From the NCBI GenBank assembly GCA_032622095.1, contig CP136066.1:100091319-100155318 (forward strand): DNA of 64,000 nt, in the 5' to 3' direction. Source of the DNA: Siphonodentalium dalli (taxonomy: Eukaryota; Mollusca; Scaphopoda; Gadilida; Siphonodentaliidae). The first letter of the stretch is position 1. Every line of letters starts with the position of its first letter. Under the pieces are notes generated by a model that saw only the letters and a list, made by a program, of their open reading frames with translations, had not been told where the DNA came from and searched no databases. Below, piece by piece: positions 35,736-48,563 of the stretch. A program made the position numbers and the translations under genes.

Positions 35736-38435
35736 GCTATGTTCTCTCTTCGCTATATTGCGTATAGGTCTGACACATTGGAATTGCCCATTGTTATTTA
35801 TAACTCACAGTTACCATATATACTTACCATAATGGTCAAATCGTGATGTATATCATCAACGATATCACACTGCAACAGAACGTTTTCTCTCTCCTACAAT
35901 TGGAAAAATATAAAACAATCATACAAGGGGTTTCCACGCCTGAGCCATGTCAGCAGGAGGTTGAACGTCTAGACATACATATACAGAATAGTTAACGAAA
36001 CATACATATAAGTGTCTATAGCTAGACTGATCTCTGGCTACCACACAATGCAAAACTAATTTCGCTGTTCACTTAGTTTCCAGCTGTCTGGCTCTTGATT
36101 CCTTCAAATATGCCTCTTGATTTCCCAAGAGACAGTAAGAAAGAATATAATGTTCCTATGAGGACATCTTGTTCAAATCAAGCGGCGGAGACATATCAAG
36201 TAATGGTGCATTGTATATCATGTGTGTACAAAATTAATGACTTATTAATATTTGAATTAGACATCCTATATACAATACGCACCTGTAAGATATTGAAGGA
36301 TTATTATACATGTCTATATCTTTTCCAAATAGCTGTTCAACTCTTAATTGAGGTCGTTCCAAATAGCTGCTCAAATCTTGATTGAGTTATGAAAAAAGAC
36401 AGGACTTGATAAATATGAGACTCTACTGTAATTTATTTTTATTGCACGTCCGACTAAAAGCCGTATCATTTAAAATTTTAACACAATAAACGTCTGTCGA
36501 TCTTCATATATCAACAACTGCTAACTTATATTACGACACAAATGTCAATCTAACCGCCAAATGGTTAAGCATGCAGTTTAGCATTTTCGTAGTACAAGTG
36601 TACTGATCCAACCCATTATCCAGGTATATAAATGAATGCAAAAGTCATAGATTCACTTGAAATAAGTTTTGGGGAATACAAATAAAAAACCATCTACTAT
36701 ATCAATTCTTATTTTCCCATGCTAATATTAATTATTAGTTCTATTTGCATGGATCTAAGCTAAAGGTAAAAGTTCTTCCCGTGCGTTTCTTTAAAATTTT
36801 TGATGGATTGAATTGAACAATAGAGATAAACGTACCCTGCTTAGTTGGACATTCGAGCATGAATAAAACAATGTGAAATCGACGGATTGGCTGACTCGTT
36901 CACAACCTGTTTTCATGCTCGATTCCCCAAATATTATATTATATGTTTATCTCCTAATATTAAGACGTTATAATCCAAATTGTTCACAATTCAGCAAGAA
37001 CTGCGGTTGAATCGAAAAATGACAACATAATATGTGTTTCATTCAACTTTAATTACAATTGGGATGAAGTTTATACACGTAAACTCAATAGGTGAAAACA
37101 CTTTTGTTATTGCTATCGTTGTCATTGTTCTTCTTGCTGGTTCAATTTGACTTTGTGCCACTGAATACTTAAGCAGGTAAAGGAGAGGCTGTCCTATGTT
37201 TACAACAGCCCTTCCTTAACGCAGAGCTTAGAAACAACACCTTCAAAGCGTGCGACTACTTTTCGCTAGGCAAACAGCCTCTCCATATCCAACATGTAGG
37301 TCCATTGTTACTAACATGCTTATCTTTCAATGTTCGTGCTGTTGCTTAATGAATATACATATATGTATACCGACCTTGATAACCTTCTTCGAGGTGATGG
37401 TCTGGATTGTTCAACTGTAATTAAATGTTGAATATATCACACCATTTGATGTGTGGTAATTATTCATTTTATAATGATCCAAATGCATTGGATATATATA
37501 GTCCATTAGTTCAGTGAAGTATAAATGAATACAATATCATAGCATTTGATTTGTGGTAATTATTTATTTTATAATGCTCCAAATGCAATTCAGTGAGGTA
37601 TGAAGTTAATGATACATGCCCATAAAATCAATGTGTTAATGTAGCTGTGCATGAGTATATAGAGTAACAAAGGCACACCCTAAGGTGTGACATAAATGAA
37701 ACTCATTTGCTGATAGATACACCTAACCATACTTGAGTTTCAAAAGTATAGACCCAAGCAAAAATAGTTTTGATGAATCAGAAATTTTCCTTAACTTATT
37801 GCCAAACTGAAATAATGAGCTAAATTAATTTGTTAAATATGGCTGGCGTATTGACCCAGTGAATAAGGTGTTGCGGCAATCATATAAGGGGTTTCCACGC
37901 CTGAGCTATGTCATAAGGTTGAACGTTTAGACAGACATACAGAACAGTTAACGAAACACACGTCCCATTTGTTTATTTAAGTAGGTTTAGGACCGACCCT
38001 TTGGTGAGGTCCATACACAATTTACTGGATGAGTGGGGACTCGTAGATCCTCTATATATTTAAGTTAAAAGCATTATTTTTGCTCAGGTCTAATTGGTAT
38101 ATGGAAAGGCTGAATGCTTTGGTAATGTCAAGTTACGTACACATTATGAACTGACAAATATTTTCATAAATTGCCGTCTGATTTTCAGTTCTTAATCTTT
38201 CTGCGGGATACACGTGTCCGGGTTCGTACGGAGTTGTGAAAGACGGGGAAAAAGTATGGAAATTAAAAAGATTTCCAGGTCTGGAAAAAATATGGAATAT
38301 TGGTGGTTTGGTCTCTGGTATGGAATACGTATGGCAATATTTCGCACTAGCCCAATAAGCTCCCATATCATTGGCCAAAATATTTTTTATCGAGAAATTA
38401 CGTGATCTGGTTTGCGATATTGTTTATTTGTCTAT
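35736..38435. repeat. Array unit 9 (subtype B)
   Basis: Exons on minus: 35828-35893 and 37375-37414. Lies exactly 5397 bp after unit 7 and shares its markers. Confidence 0.93.
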
Positions 38436-40266
38436 GCTATGTTCTCTCTTCGCTATATTGCGTATAGGTCTGACACATTGGAATTGCCCATTGTTATTTA
38501 TAACTCACAGTTACCATATATACTTACCATAATGGTCAAATCGTGATGTATATCATCAACGATATCACACTGCAACAGAACGTTTTCTCTCTCCTACAAT
38601 TGGAAAAATATAAAACAATCATACAAGGGGTTTCCACGCCTGAGCCATGTCAGCAGGAGGTTGAACGTCTAGACATACATATACAGAATAGTTAACGAAA
38701 CATACATATAAGTGTCTATAGCTAGACTGATCTCTGGCTACCACACAATGCAAAACTAATTTCGCTGTTCACTTAGTTTCCAGCTGTCTGGCTCTTGATT
38801 CCTTCAAATATGCCTCTTGATTTCCCAAGAGACAGTAAGAAAGAATATAATGTTCCTATGAGGACATCTTGTTCAAATCAAGCGGCGGAGACATATCAAG
38901 TAATGGTGCATTGTATATCATGTGTGTACAAAATTAATGACTTATTAATATTTGAATTAGACATCCTATATACAATACGCACCTGTAAGATATTGAAGGA
39001 TTATTATACATGTCTATATCTTTTCCAAATAGCTGTTCAACTCTTAATTGAGGTCGTTCCAAATAGCTGCTCAAATCTTGATTGAGTTATGAAAAAAGAC
39101 AGGACTTGATAAATATGAGACTCTACTGTAATTTATTTTTATTGCACGTCCGACTAAAAGCCGTATCATTTAAAATTTTAACACAATAAACGTCTGTCGA
39201 TCTTCATATATCAACTGCTAACTTATATTACGACACAAATGTCAATCTAACCGCCAAATGGTTAAGCATGCAGTTTAGCATTTTCGTAGTACAAGTGTAC
39301 TGATCCAACCCATTATCCAGGTATATAAATGAATGCAAAAGTCATAGATTCACTTGAAATAAGTTTTGGGGAATACAAATAAAAAACCATCTATTATATC
39401 AATTCTTATTTTCCCATGCTAATATTAATTATTAGTTCTATTTGCATGGATCTAAGCTAAAGGTAAAAGTTCTTCCCGTGCGTTTCTTTAAATTTTTTGA
39501 TGGATTGAATTGAACAATAGAGATAAACGTACCCTGCTTAGTTGGACATTCGAGCATGAATAAAACAATGTGAAATCGACGGATTGGCTGACTCGTTCAC
39601 AACCTGTTTTCATGCTCGATTCCCCAAATATTATATTATATGTTTATCTCCTAATATTAAGACGTTATAATCCAAATTGTTCACAATTCAGCAAGAACTG
39701 CGGTTGAATCGAAAAATGACAACATAATATGTGTTTCATTCAACTTTAATTACAATTGGGATGAAGTTTATACACGTAAACTCAATAGGTGAAAACACTT
39801 TTGTTATTGCTATCGTTGTCATTGTTCTTCTTGCTGGTTCAATTTGACTTTGTGCCACTGAATACTTAAGCAGGTAAAGGAGAGGCTGTCCTATGTTTAC
39901 AACAGCCCTTCCTTAACGCAGAGCTTAGAAACAACACCTTCAAAGCGTGCGACTACTTTTCGGCCTTTCGCTAGGCAAACAGCCTCTCCATATCCAACAT
40001 GTAGGTCCATTGTTACTAACATGCTTATCTTTCAATGTTCGTGCTGTTGCTTAATGAATATACATATATGTATACCGACCTTGATAACCTTCTTCGAGGT
40101 GATGGTCTGGATTGTTCAACTGTAATTAAATGTTGAATATATCACACCATTTGATGTGGTAATTATTCATTTTATAATGATCCAAATGCATTGGATATAT
40201 ATAGTCCATTAGTTCAGTGAGGTATAAATGAATACAATATCATAGCATTTGATTTGTGGTAATTAT

Positions 40267-40296
40267 TATACTTCCATGTTTTAACATGGAAGTATA
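40267..40296. repeat. 5' terminal palindrome of the Helentron-like element
   Basis: A 14-bp perfect stem (TATACTTCCATGTT) with a TT loop at the left end of the element. Confidence 0.85.
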
Positions 40297-40529
40297 TTGT
40301 AATTCTTCTGGCTTTTTTTTTCTTTTTTTTTTTTTCTTATTATTCCGATAACACCCTTATATCTCGGGAACGGCTGAACCGATTCACCTGCGGTTTTTTT
40401 CTTCAGAATAAAACCTTGGAAGATCTCGGTAAATGGCCTATTGAGAATTTCGTCCGACCTTGACCGTCGGAGTTATCGCCATTTTGTTGATTTTTGGCGG
40501 TTTTTCGCGACACAAAAGTAACTTGCGAA

Positions 40530-42190
40530 ATCGATGTTTGAATTCTTATATCGTCGAAACGGCTTGACCGATTGATTTGAAATTTGGCACCTGCATAGAT
40601 ATTGAGTATACGAAGTCGATGTACAAATAGGGAATTTCGTGTGACCTTGAACTTTGGAAACAACGCTCTCTATCTGTTTTATTGTTGTGCACATATCTCC
40701 TCCGAAACGGTTTGAGATATCGATTTCGGACTTTTTTCATTATTTGCGCCTGTATGTGTGTTCTAAAATACTGAAAAATTATAGGGTTCGCACTTCCGGT
40801 TTAAAAGTTCGCTACTGGTCGAAGGTTAAAACAACGCTCTTCATATGGAATCTAGAACGGCTTGAGATATTGAGTTGGGACTTTTTACATTATGTGCAGC
40901 AAACTCTGCGCTATCGAACGATATATATAGTTAACGGATATCACTTCCGGTTCGGGAGAGCGGACGTGTGGGTATGTATCTCAAAACTATTTTAGCGCAT
41001 ATTTTGATGACATTTGGAAGACGTCATCAGTAGATGCCACTGATTCCTATGCAACTCGAATTTAAAAAATCGGACATAAACTTCGAGAGTTATGGCTGTT
41101 TAAAAACCTGGTTTATTTCCGACCTTGACCTTGACCTTCAGAGTTATCGATATTTTGTTGATTTTGTTTGATCTCTTATATCGTCGAAACGGCTTGACCG
41201 ATTGATTTGAAATTTGGTACTTGCATAGCCATTGAGTATACGAAGTCGATGTACAAATAGGGAATTTCGTTTGACCTTGAACTTTGGAAACAACGCTCTC
41301 TATCTGTTTTATTGTTGTGCACATATCTCCTCCGAAACGGCTTGAGATATCGATATCGGACTTTTTCATTATTTGCGCCTGTATGTGTGTTCTAAAATAC
41401 TGAAAAATGATAGGGTTCGCACTTCCGGTTTAAAAGTTCGCTACTGGTCAAAGGATAAAATAACGCTCTTTATAGGGAATCTAGAACGGCTTGAGATATT
41501 GAGTTGGGACTTTTTGCATGATGTGCAGCAAACTCTGCGCTCTTTAATTATATATATAGTTAATGGATTTCACTTCCGGTTCGGGGGAACGGGCGTGTGG
41601 GTATGTATCTCAAAACTATTTTGGTGCAGATTTTGATGAAATTTGGTGGACGTAATCTTTAGTTGACGCTGACCACTACTACGTTCAGATTTTTAAAATC
41701 CGACTTAAACTTCTCGAGTTATGGCTGCTTAAATACTGATTTTTATGGGGTTTTCGGACCCCTAAAATGACTTGCAAAATTGCAAAATCGATGTTTGATT
41801 TCTTATACCGTCGAAAGGACATGGCCAATTAATTTGAAATTTTGTGCCCGCATAGCCATTGAGCATACGCAGTCGATGCACAAATAAGGAATTTTGTCTG
41901 ACCTTGACCTTTGGAAACAACGTTCTTTATATGTTTTATTGTTTTTAACATATCTCCTCCTAAACGGCTTGAGATATCAGGTTCGGACTTTTTTCATTAT
42001 TTGCGCATGTATATGTGTTTCAAACCACCAAAAAATGATATGGGTCACCCTTCCTGTTTAAAAGTTGACCATGGGTCGAATAATAAAAGAACGCTCTTTC
42101 TACGAAATCCAGAACGGCTTGAGATATTGAGTTGGGACTTTTTGCGTTAAGTGCATCCAACTGTGCGATGTATAGATATATATAGTTAAC
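40530..42190. repeat. Three 630-bp internal repeats of the Helentron-like element
   Basis: The block starting CTTATATCGTCGAAACGGCTT begins at 40545, 41175 and (as CTTATACCGTCGAAAGGAC) 41802, offsets 630 and 627. The third is the most diverged. AACGGCTTGAGATAT recurs within each block. Small ORFs here are shadows of the repeat. Confidence 0.85.
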
Positions 42191-42237
42191 GGATTTCACT
42201 TCCGGTTCTGGAGAACGGGCGTTTTCCGTCATTGGTG

Positions 42238-42284
42238 AACATGGAAGTATCGAAATTGCTGTGCAATTACAGTTTCATTCTAGT
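42238..42284. repeat. 3' subterminal repeat, hairpin and CTAG end of the element
   Basis: AACATGGAAGTAT (42238-42250) repeats one arm of the 5' palindrome. AATTGC-TGT-GCAATT (42254-42268) is a hairpin. CTAG closes the element at 42280-42283. Confidence 0.75.
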
Positions 42285-43150
42285 TTATTTTATAATGCTC
42301 CAAATGCAATTCAGTGAGGTATGAAGTTAATGATACATGCCCATAAAATCAATGTGTTAATGTAGCTGTGCATGAGTATATAGAGTAACAAAGGCACACC
42401 CTAAGGTGTGACATAAATGAAACTCATTTGCTGATAGATACACCTAACCATACTTGAGTTTCAAAAGTATAGACCCAAGCAAAAATAGTTTTGATGAATC
42501 AGAAATTTTCCTTAACTTATTGCCAAACTGAAATAATGAGCTAAATTAATTTGTTAAATCTGGCTGGCGTATTGACCCAGTGAATAAGGTGTTGCGGCAA
42601 TCATATAAGGGGTTTCCACGCCTGAGCTATGTCATAAGGTTGAACGTTTAGACAGACATACAGAACAGTTAACGAAACACACGTCCCATTTGTTTATTTA
42701 AGTAGGTTTAGGACCGACCCTTTGGTGAGGTCCATACACAATTTACTGGATGAGTGGGGACTCGTAGATCCTCTATATATTTAAGTTAAAAGCATTATTT
42801 TTGCTCAGGTCTAATTGGTATATGGAAAGGCTGAATGCTTTGGTAATGTCAAGTTACGTACACATTATGAACTGACAAATATTTTCATAAATTGCCTTCT
42901 GATTTTCAGTTCTTAATCTTTCTGCGGGATACACGTGTCCGGGTTCGTACGGAGTTGTGAAAGACGGGGAAAAAGTATGGAAATTTAAAAGATTTCCAGG
43001 TCTGGAAAAAATATGGAATATTGGTGGTTTGGGCTCTGGTATGGAATACGTATGGCAATATTTCGCACTAGCCCAATAAGCTCCCATATCATTGGCCAAA
43101 ATATTTTTTTAATTACGTGATCTGGTTTGCGAGATTGTTTATTTGTCTAT

Positions 43151-45858
43151 GCTATGTTCTCTCTTCGCTATATTGCGTATAGGTCTGACACATTGGAATT
43201 GCCCATTGTTATTTATAACTCACAGTTACCATATATACTTACCATAATGGTCAAATCGTGATGTATATCATCAACGATATCACACTGCAACAGAACGTTT
43301 TCTCTCTCCTACAATTGGAAAAATATAAAACAATCATACAAGGGGTTTCCACGCCTGAGCCATGTCAGCAGGAGGTTGAACGTCTAGACATACATATACA
43401 GAATAGTTAACGAAACATACATATAAGTGTCTATAGCTAGACTGATCTCTGGCTACCACACAATGCAAAACTAATTTCGCTGTTCACTTAGTTTCCAGCT
43501 GTCTGGCTCTTGATTCCTTCAAATATGCCTCTTGATTTCCCAAGAGACAGTAAGAAAGAATATAATGTTCCTATGAGGACATCTTGTTCAAATCAAGCGG
43601 CGGAGACATATCAAGTAATGGTGCATTGTATATCATGTGTGTACAAAATTAATGACTTATTAATATTTGAATTAGACATCCTATATACAATACGCACCTG
43701 TAAGATATTGAAGGATTATTATACATGTCTATATCTTTTCCAAATAGCTGTTCAACTCTTAATTGAGGTCGTTCCAAATAGCTGCTCAAATCTTGATTGA
43801 GTTATGAAAAAAGACAGGACTTGATAAATATGAGACTCTACTGTAATTTATTTTTATTGCACGTCTGACTAAAAGCCGTATCATTTAAAATTTTAACACA
43901 ATAAACGTCTGTCGATCTTCATATATCAACAACTGCTAACTTATATTACGACACAAATGTCAATCTAACCGCCAAATGGTTAAGCATGCAGTTTAGCATT
44001 TTCGTAGTACAAGTGTACTGATCCAACCCATTATCCAGGTATATAAATGAATGCAAAAGTCATAGATTCACTTGAAATAAGTTTTGGGGAATACAAATAA
44101 AAAACCATCTATTATATCAATTCTTATTTTCCCATGCTAATATTAATTATTAGTTCTATTTGCATGGATCTAAGCTAAAGGTAAAAGTTCTTCCCGTGCG
44201 TTTCTTTAAATTTTTTGATGGATTGAATTGAACAATAGAGATAAACGTACCCTGCTTAGTTGGACATACGAGCATGAATAAAACAATGTGAAATCGACGG
44301 ATTGGCTGACTCGTTCACAACCTGTTTTCATGCTCGATTCCCCAAATATTATATTATATGTTTATCTCCTAATATTAAGACGTTATAATCCAAATTGTTC
44401 ACAATTCAGCAAGAACTGCGGTTGAATCGAAAAATGGCAACATAATATGTGTTTCATTCAACTTTAATTACAATTGGGATGAAGTTTATACACGTAAACT
44501 CAATAGGTGAAAACACTTTTGTTATTGCTATCGTTGTCATTGTTCTTCTTGCTGGTTCAATTTGACTTTGTGCCACTGAATACTTAAGCAGGTAAAGGAG
44601 AGGCTGTCCTATGTTTACAACAGCCCTTCCTTAACGCAGAGCTTAGAAACAACACCTTCAAAGCGTGCGACTACTTTTCGGCCTTTCGCTAGGCAAACAG
44701 CCTCTCCATATCCAACATGTAGGTCCATTGTTACTAACATGCTTATCTTTCAATGTTCGTGCTGTTGCTTAATGAATATACATATATGTATACCGACCTT
44801 GATAACCTTCTTCGAGGTGATGGTCTGGATTGTTCAACTGTAATTAAATGTTGAATATATCACACCATTTGATGTGTGGTAATTATTCATTTTATAATGA
44901 TCCAAATGCATTGGATATATATAGTCCATTAGTTCAGTGAAGTATAAATGAATACAATATCATAGCATTTGATTTGTGGTAATTATTTATTTTATAATGC
45001 TCCAAATGCAATTCAGTGAGGTATGAAGTTAATGATACATGCCCATAAAATCAATGTGTTAATGTAGCTGTGCATGAGTATATAGAGTAACAAAGGCACA
45101 CCCTAAGGTGTGACATAAATGAAACTCATTTGCTGATAGATACACCTAACCATACTTGAGTTTCAAAAGTATAGACCCAAGCAAAAATAGTTTTGATGAA
45201 TCAGAAATTTTCCTTAACTTATTGCCAAACTGAAATAATGAGCTAAATTAATTTGTTAAATCTGGCTGGCGTATTGACCCAGTGAATAAGGTGTTGCGGC
45301 AATCATATAAGGGGTTTCCACGCCTGAGCTATGTCATAAGGTTGAACGTTTAGACAGACATACAGAACAGTTAACGAAACACACGTCCCATTTGTTTATT
45401 TAAGTAGGTTTAGGACCGACCCTTTGGTGAGGTCCATACACAATTTACTGGATGAGTGGGGACTCGTAGATCCTCTATATATTTAAGTTAAAAGCATTAT
45501 TTTTGCTCAGGTCTAATTGGTATATGGAAAGGCTGAATGCTTTGGTAATGTCAAGTTACGTACACATTATGAACTGACAAATATTTTCATAAATTGCCGT
45601 CTGATTTTCAGTTCTTAATCTTTCTGCGGGATACACGTGTCCGGGTTCGTACGGAGTTGTGAAAGACGGGGAAAAAGTATGGAAATTTAAAAGATTTCCA
45701 GGTCTGGAAAAAATATGGAATATTGGTGGTTTGGTCTCTGGTATGGAATACGTATGGCAATATTTCGCACTAGCCCAATAAGCTCCCATATCATTGGCCA
45801 AAATATTTTTTATCGAGAAATTACGTGATCTGGTTTGCGAGATTGTTTATTTGTCTAT
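43151..45858. repeat. Array unit 11
   Basis: Exons on minus: 43243-43308 and 44798-44837. It has the B-type end and CAGTGAAGTATA but lacks the 8-bp deletion, so it is a recombinant of the subtypes. It carries AAATGGCAAC, as do units 12-14 and 16. Confidence 0.93.
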
Positions 45859-48563
45859 GCTATGTTCTCTCTTCGCTATATTGCGTATAGGTCTGACACA
45901 TTGGAATTGCCCATTGTTATTTATAACTCACAGTTACCATATATACTTACCATAATGGTCAAATCGTGATGTATATCATCAACGATATCACACTGCAACA
46001 GAACGTTTTCTCTCTCCTACAATTGGAAAAATATAAAACAATCATACAAGGGGTTTCCACGCCTGAGCCATGTCAGCAGGAGGTTGAACGTCTAGACATA
46101 CATATACAGAATAGTTAACGAAACATACATATAAGTGTCTATAGCTAGACTGATCTCTGGCTACCACACAATGCAAAACTAATTTCGCTGTTCACTTAGT
46201 TTCCAGCTGTCTGGCTCTTGATTCCTTCAAATATGCCTCTTGATTTCCCAAGAGACAGTAAGAAAGAATATAATGTTCCTATGAGGACATCTTGTTCAAA
46301 TCAAGCGGCGGAGACATATCAAGTAATGGTGCATTGTATTGTATATCATGTGTGTACAAAATTAATGACTTATTAATATTTGAATTAGACATCCTATATA
46401 CAATACGCACCTGTAAGATATTGAAGGATTATTATACATGTCTATATCTTTTCCAAATAGCTGTTCAACTCTTAATTGAGGTCGTTCCAAATAGCTGCTC
46501 AAATCTTGATTGAGTTATGAAAAAAGACAGGACTTGATAAATATGAGACTCTACTGTAATTTATTTTTATTGCACGTCCGACTAAAAGCCGTATCATTTA
46601 AAATTTTAACACAATAAACGTCTGTCGATCTTCATATATCAACAACTGCTAACTTATATTACGACACAAATGTCAATCTAACCGCCAAATGGTTAAGCAT
46701 GCAGTTTAGCATTTTCGTAGTACAAGTGTACTGATCCAACCCATTATCCAGGTATATAAATGAATGCAAAAGTCATAGATTCACTTGAAATAAGTTTTGG
46801 GGAATACAAATAAAAAACCATCTATTATATCAATTCTTATTTTCCCATGCTAATATTAATTATTAGTTCTATTTGCATGGATCTAAGCTAAAGGTAAAAG
46901 TTCTTCCCGTGCGTTTCTTTAAATTTTTTGATGGATTGAATTGAACAATAGAGATAAACGTACCCTGCTTAGTTGGACATTCGAGCATGAATAAAACAAT
47001 GTGAAATCGACGGATTGGCTGACTCGTTCACAACCTGTTTTCATGCTCGATTCCCCAAATATTATATTATATGTTTATCTCCTAATATTAAGACGTTATA
47101 ATCCAAATTGTTCACAATTCAGCAAGAACTGCGGTTGAATCGAAAAATGGCAACATAATATGTGTTTCATTCAACTTTAATTACAATTGGGATGAAGTTT
47201 ATACACGTAAACTCAATAGGTGAAAACACTTTTGTTATTGCTATCGTTGTCATTGTTCTTCTTGCTGGTTCAATTTGACTTTGTGCCACTGAATACTTAA
47301 GCAGGTAAAGGAGAGGCTGTCCTATGTTTACAACAGCCCTTCCTTAACGCAGAGCTTAGAAACAACACCTTCAAAGCGTGCGACTACTTTTCGGCCTTTC
47401 GCTAGGCAAACAGCCTCTCCATATCCAACATGTAGGTCCATTGTTACTAACATGCTTATCTTTCAATGTTCGTGCTGTTGCTTAATGAATATACATATAT
47501 GTATACCGACCTTGATAACCTTCTTCGAGGTGATGGTCTGGATTGTTCAACTGTAATTAAATGTTGAATATATCACACCATTTGATGTGGTAATTATTCA
47601 TTTTATAATGATCCAAATGCATTGGATATATATAGTCCATTAGTTCAGTGAGGTATAAATGAATACAATATCATAGCATTTGATTTGTGGTAATTATTTA
47701 TTTTATAATGCTCCAAATGCAATTCAGTGAGGTATGAAGTTAATGATACATGCCCATAAAATCAATGTGTTAATGTAGCTGTGCATGAGTATATAGAGTA
47801 ACAAAGGCACACCCTAAGGTGTGACATAAATGAAACTCATTTGCTGATAGATACACCTAACCATACTTGAGTTTCAAAAGTATAGACCCAAGCAAAAATA
47901 GTTTTGATGAATCAGAAATTTTCCTTAACTTATTGCCAAACTGAAATAATGAGCTAAATTAATTTGTTAAATCTGGCTGGCGTATTGACCCAGTGAATAA
48001 GGTGTTGCGGCAATCATATAAGGGGTTTCCACGCCTGAGCTATGTCATAAGGTTGAACGTTTAGACAGACATACAGAACAGTTAACGAAACACACGTCCC
48101 ATTTGTTTATTTAAGTAGGTTTAGGACCGACCCTTTGGTGAGGTCCATACACAATTTACTGGATGAGTGGGGACTCGTAGATCCTCTATATATTTAAGTT
48201 AAAAGCATTATTTTTGCTCAGGTCTAATTGGTATATGGAAAGGCTGAATGCTTTGGTAATGTCAAGTTACGTACACATTATGAACTGACAAATATTTTCA
48301 TAAATTGCCTTCTGATTTTCAGTTCTTAATCTTTCTGCGGGATACACGTGTCCGGGTTCGTACGGAGTTGTGAAAGACGGGGAAAAAGTATGGAAATTTA
48401 AAAGATTTCCAGGTCTGGAAAAAATATGGAATATTGGTGGTTTGGGCTCTGGTATGGAATACGTATGGCAATATTTCGCACTAGCCCAATAAGCTCCCAT
48501 ATCATTGGCCAAAATATTTTTTAAATTACGTGATCTGGTTTGCGAGATTGTTTATTTGTCTAT
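45859..48563. repeat. Array unit 12
   Basis: Exons on minus: 45951-46016 and 47511-47550. Has a 5-bp insertion (GTATTGTATATC) shared with units 13 and 14, and the short GATGTGGTAATT. Confidence 0.93.

Larger units (their letters stand above)
40267..42284. mobile_element. Non-autonomous Helentron-like (HINE-type) element
   Basis: 2018 bp inserted in unit 10; every other complete unit provides the empty site. No target duplication: the host AATTAT|TTATTTT is simply split between two T, as Helentrons do. The 5' end is a 14-bp-stem palindrome (TATACTTCCATGTT, 2-nt loop, reverse complement). The same AACATGGAAGTAT recurs near the 3' end (42238-42250), followed by a 6-bp-stem hairpin 15 nt before a terminal CTAG. 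Terminal palindrome, subterminal repeat, 3' hairpin and T|T insertion together match Helentron-associated elements such as the Drosophila INE-1 type. No Rep/helicase ORF is present. Confidence 0.75.
38436..43150. repeat. Array unit 10 (subtype A), split by a transposon
   Basis: Exons on minus: 38528-38593 and 40080-40119. Removing 40267-42284 restores a 2697-bp unit. It starts 5397 bp after unit 8. Confidence 0.93.
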
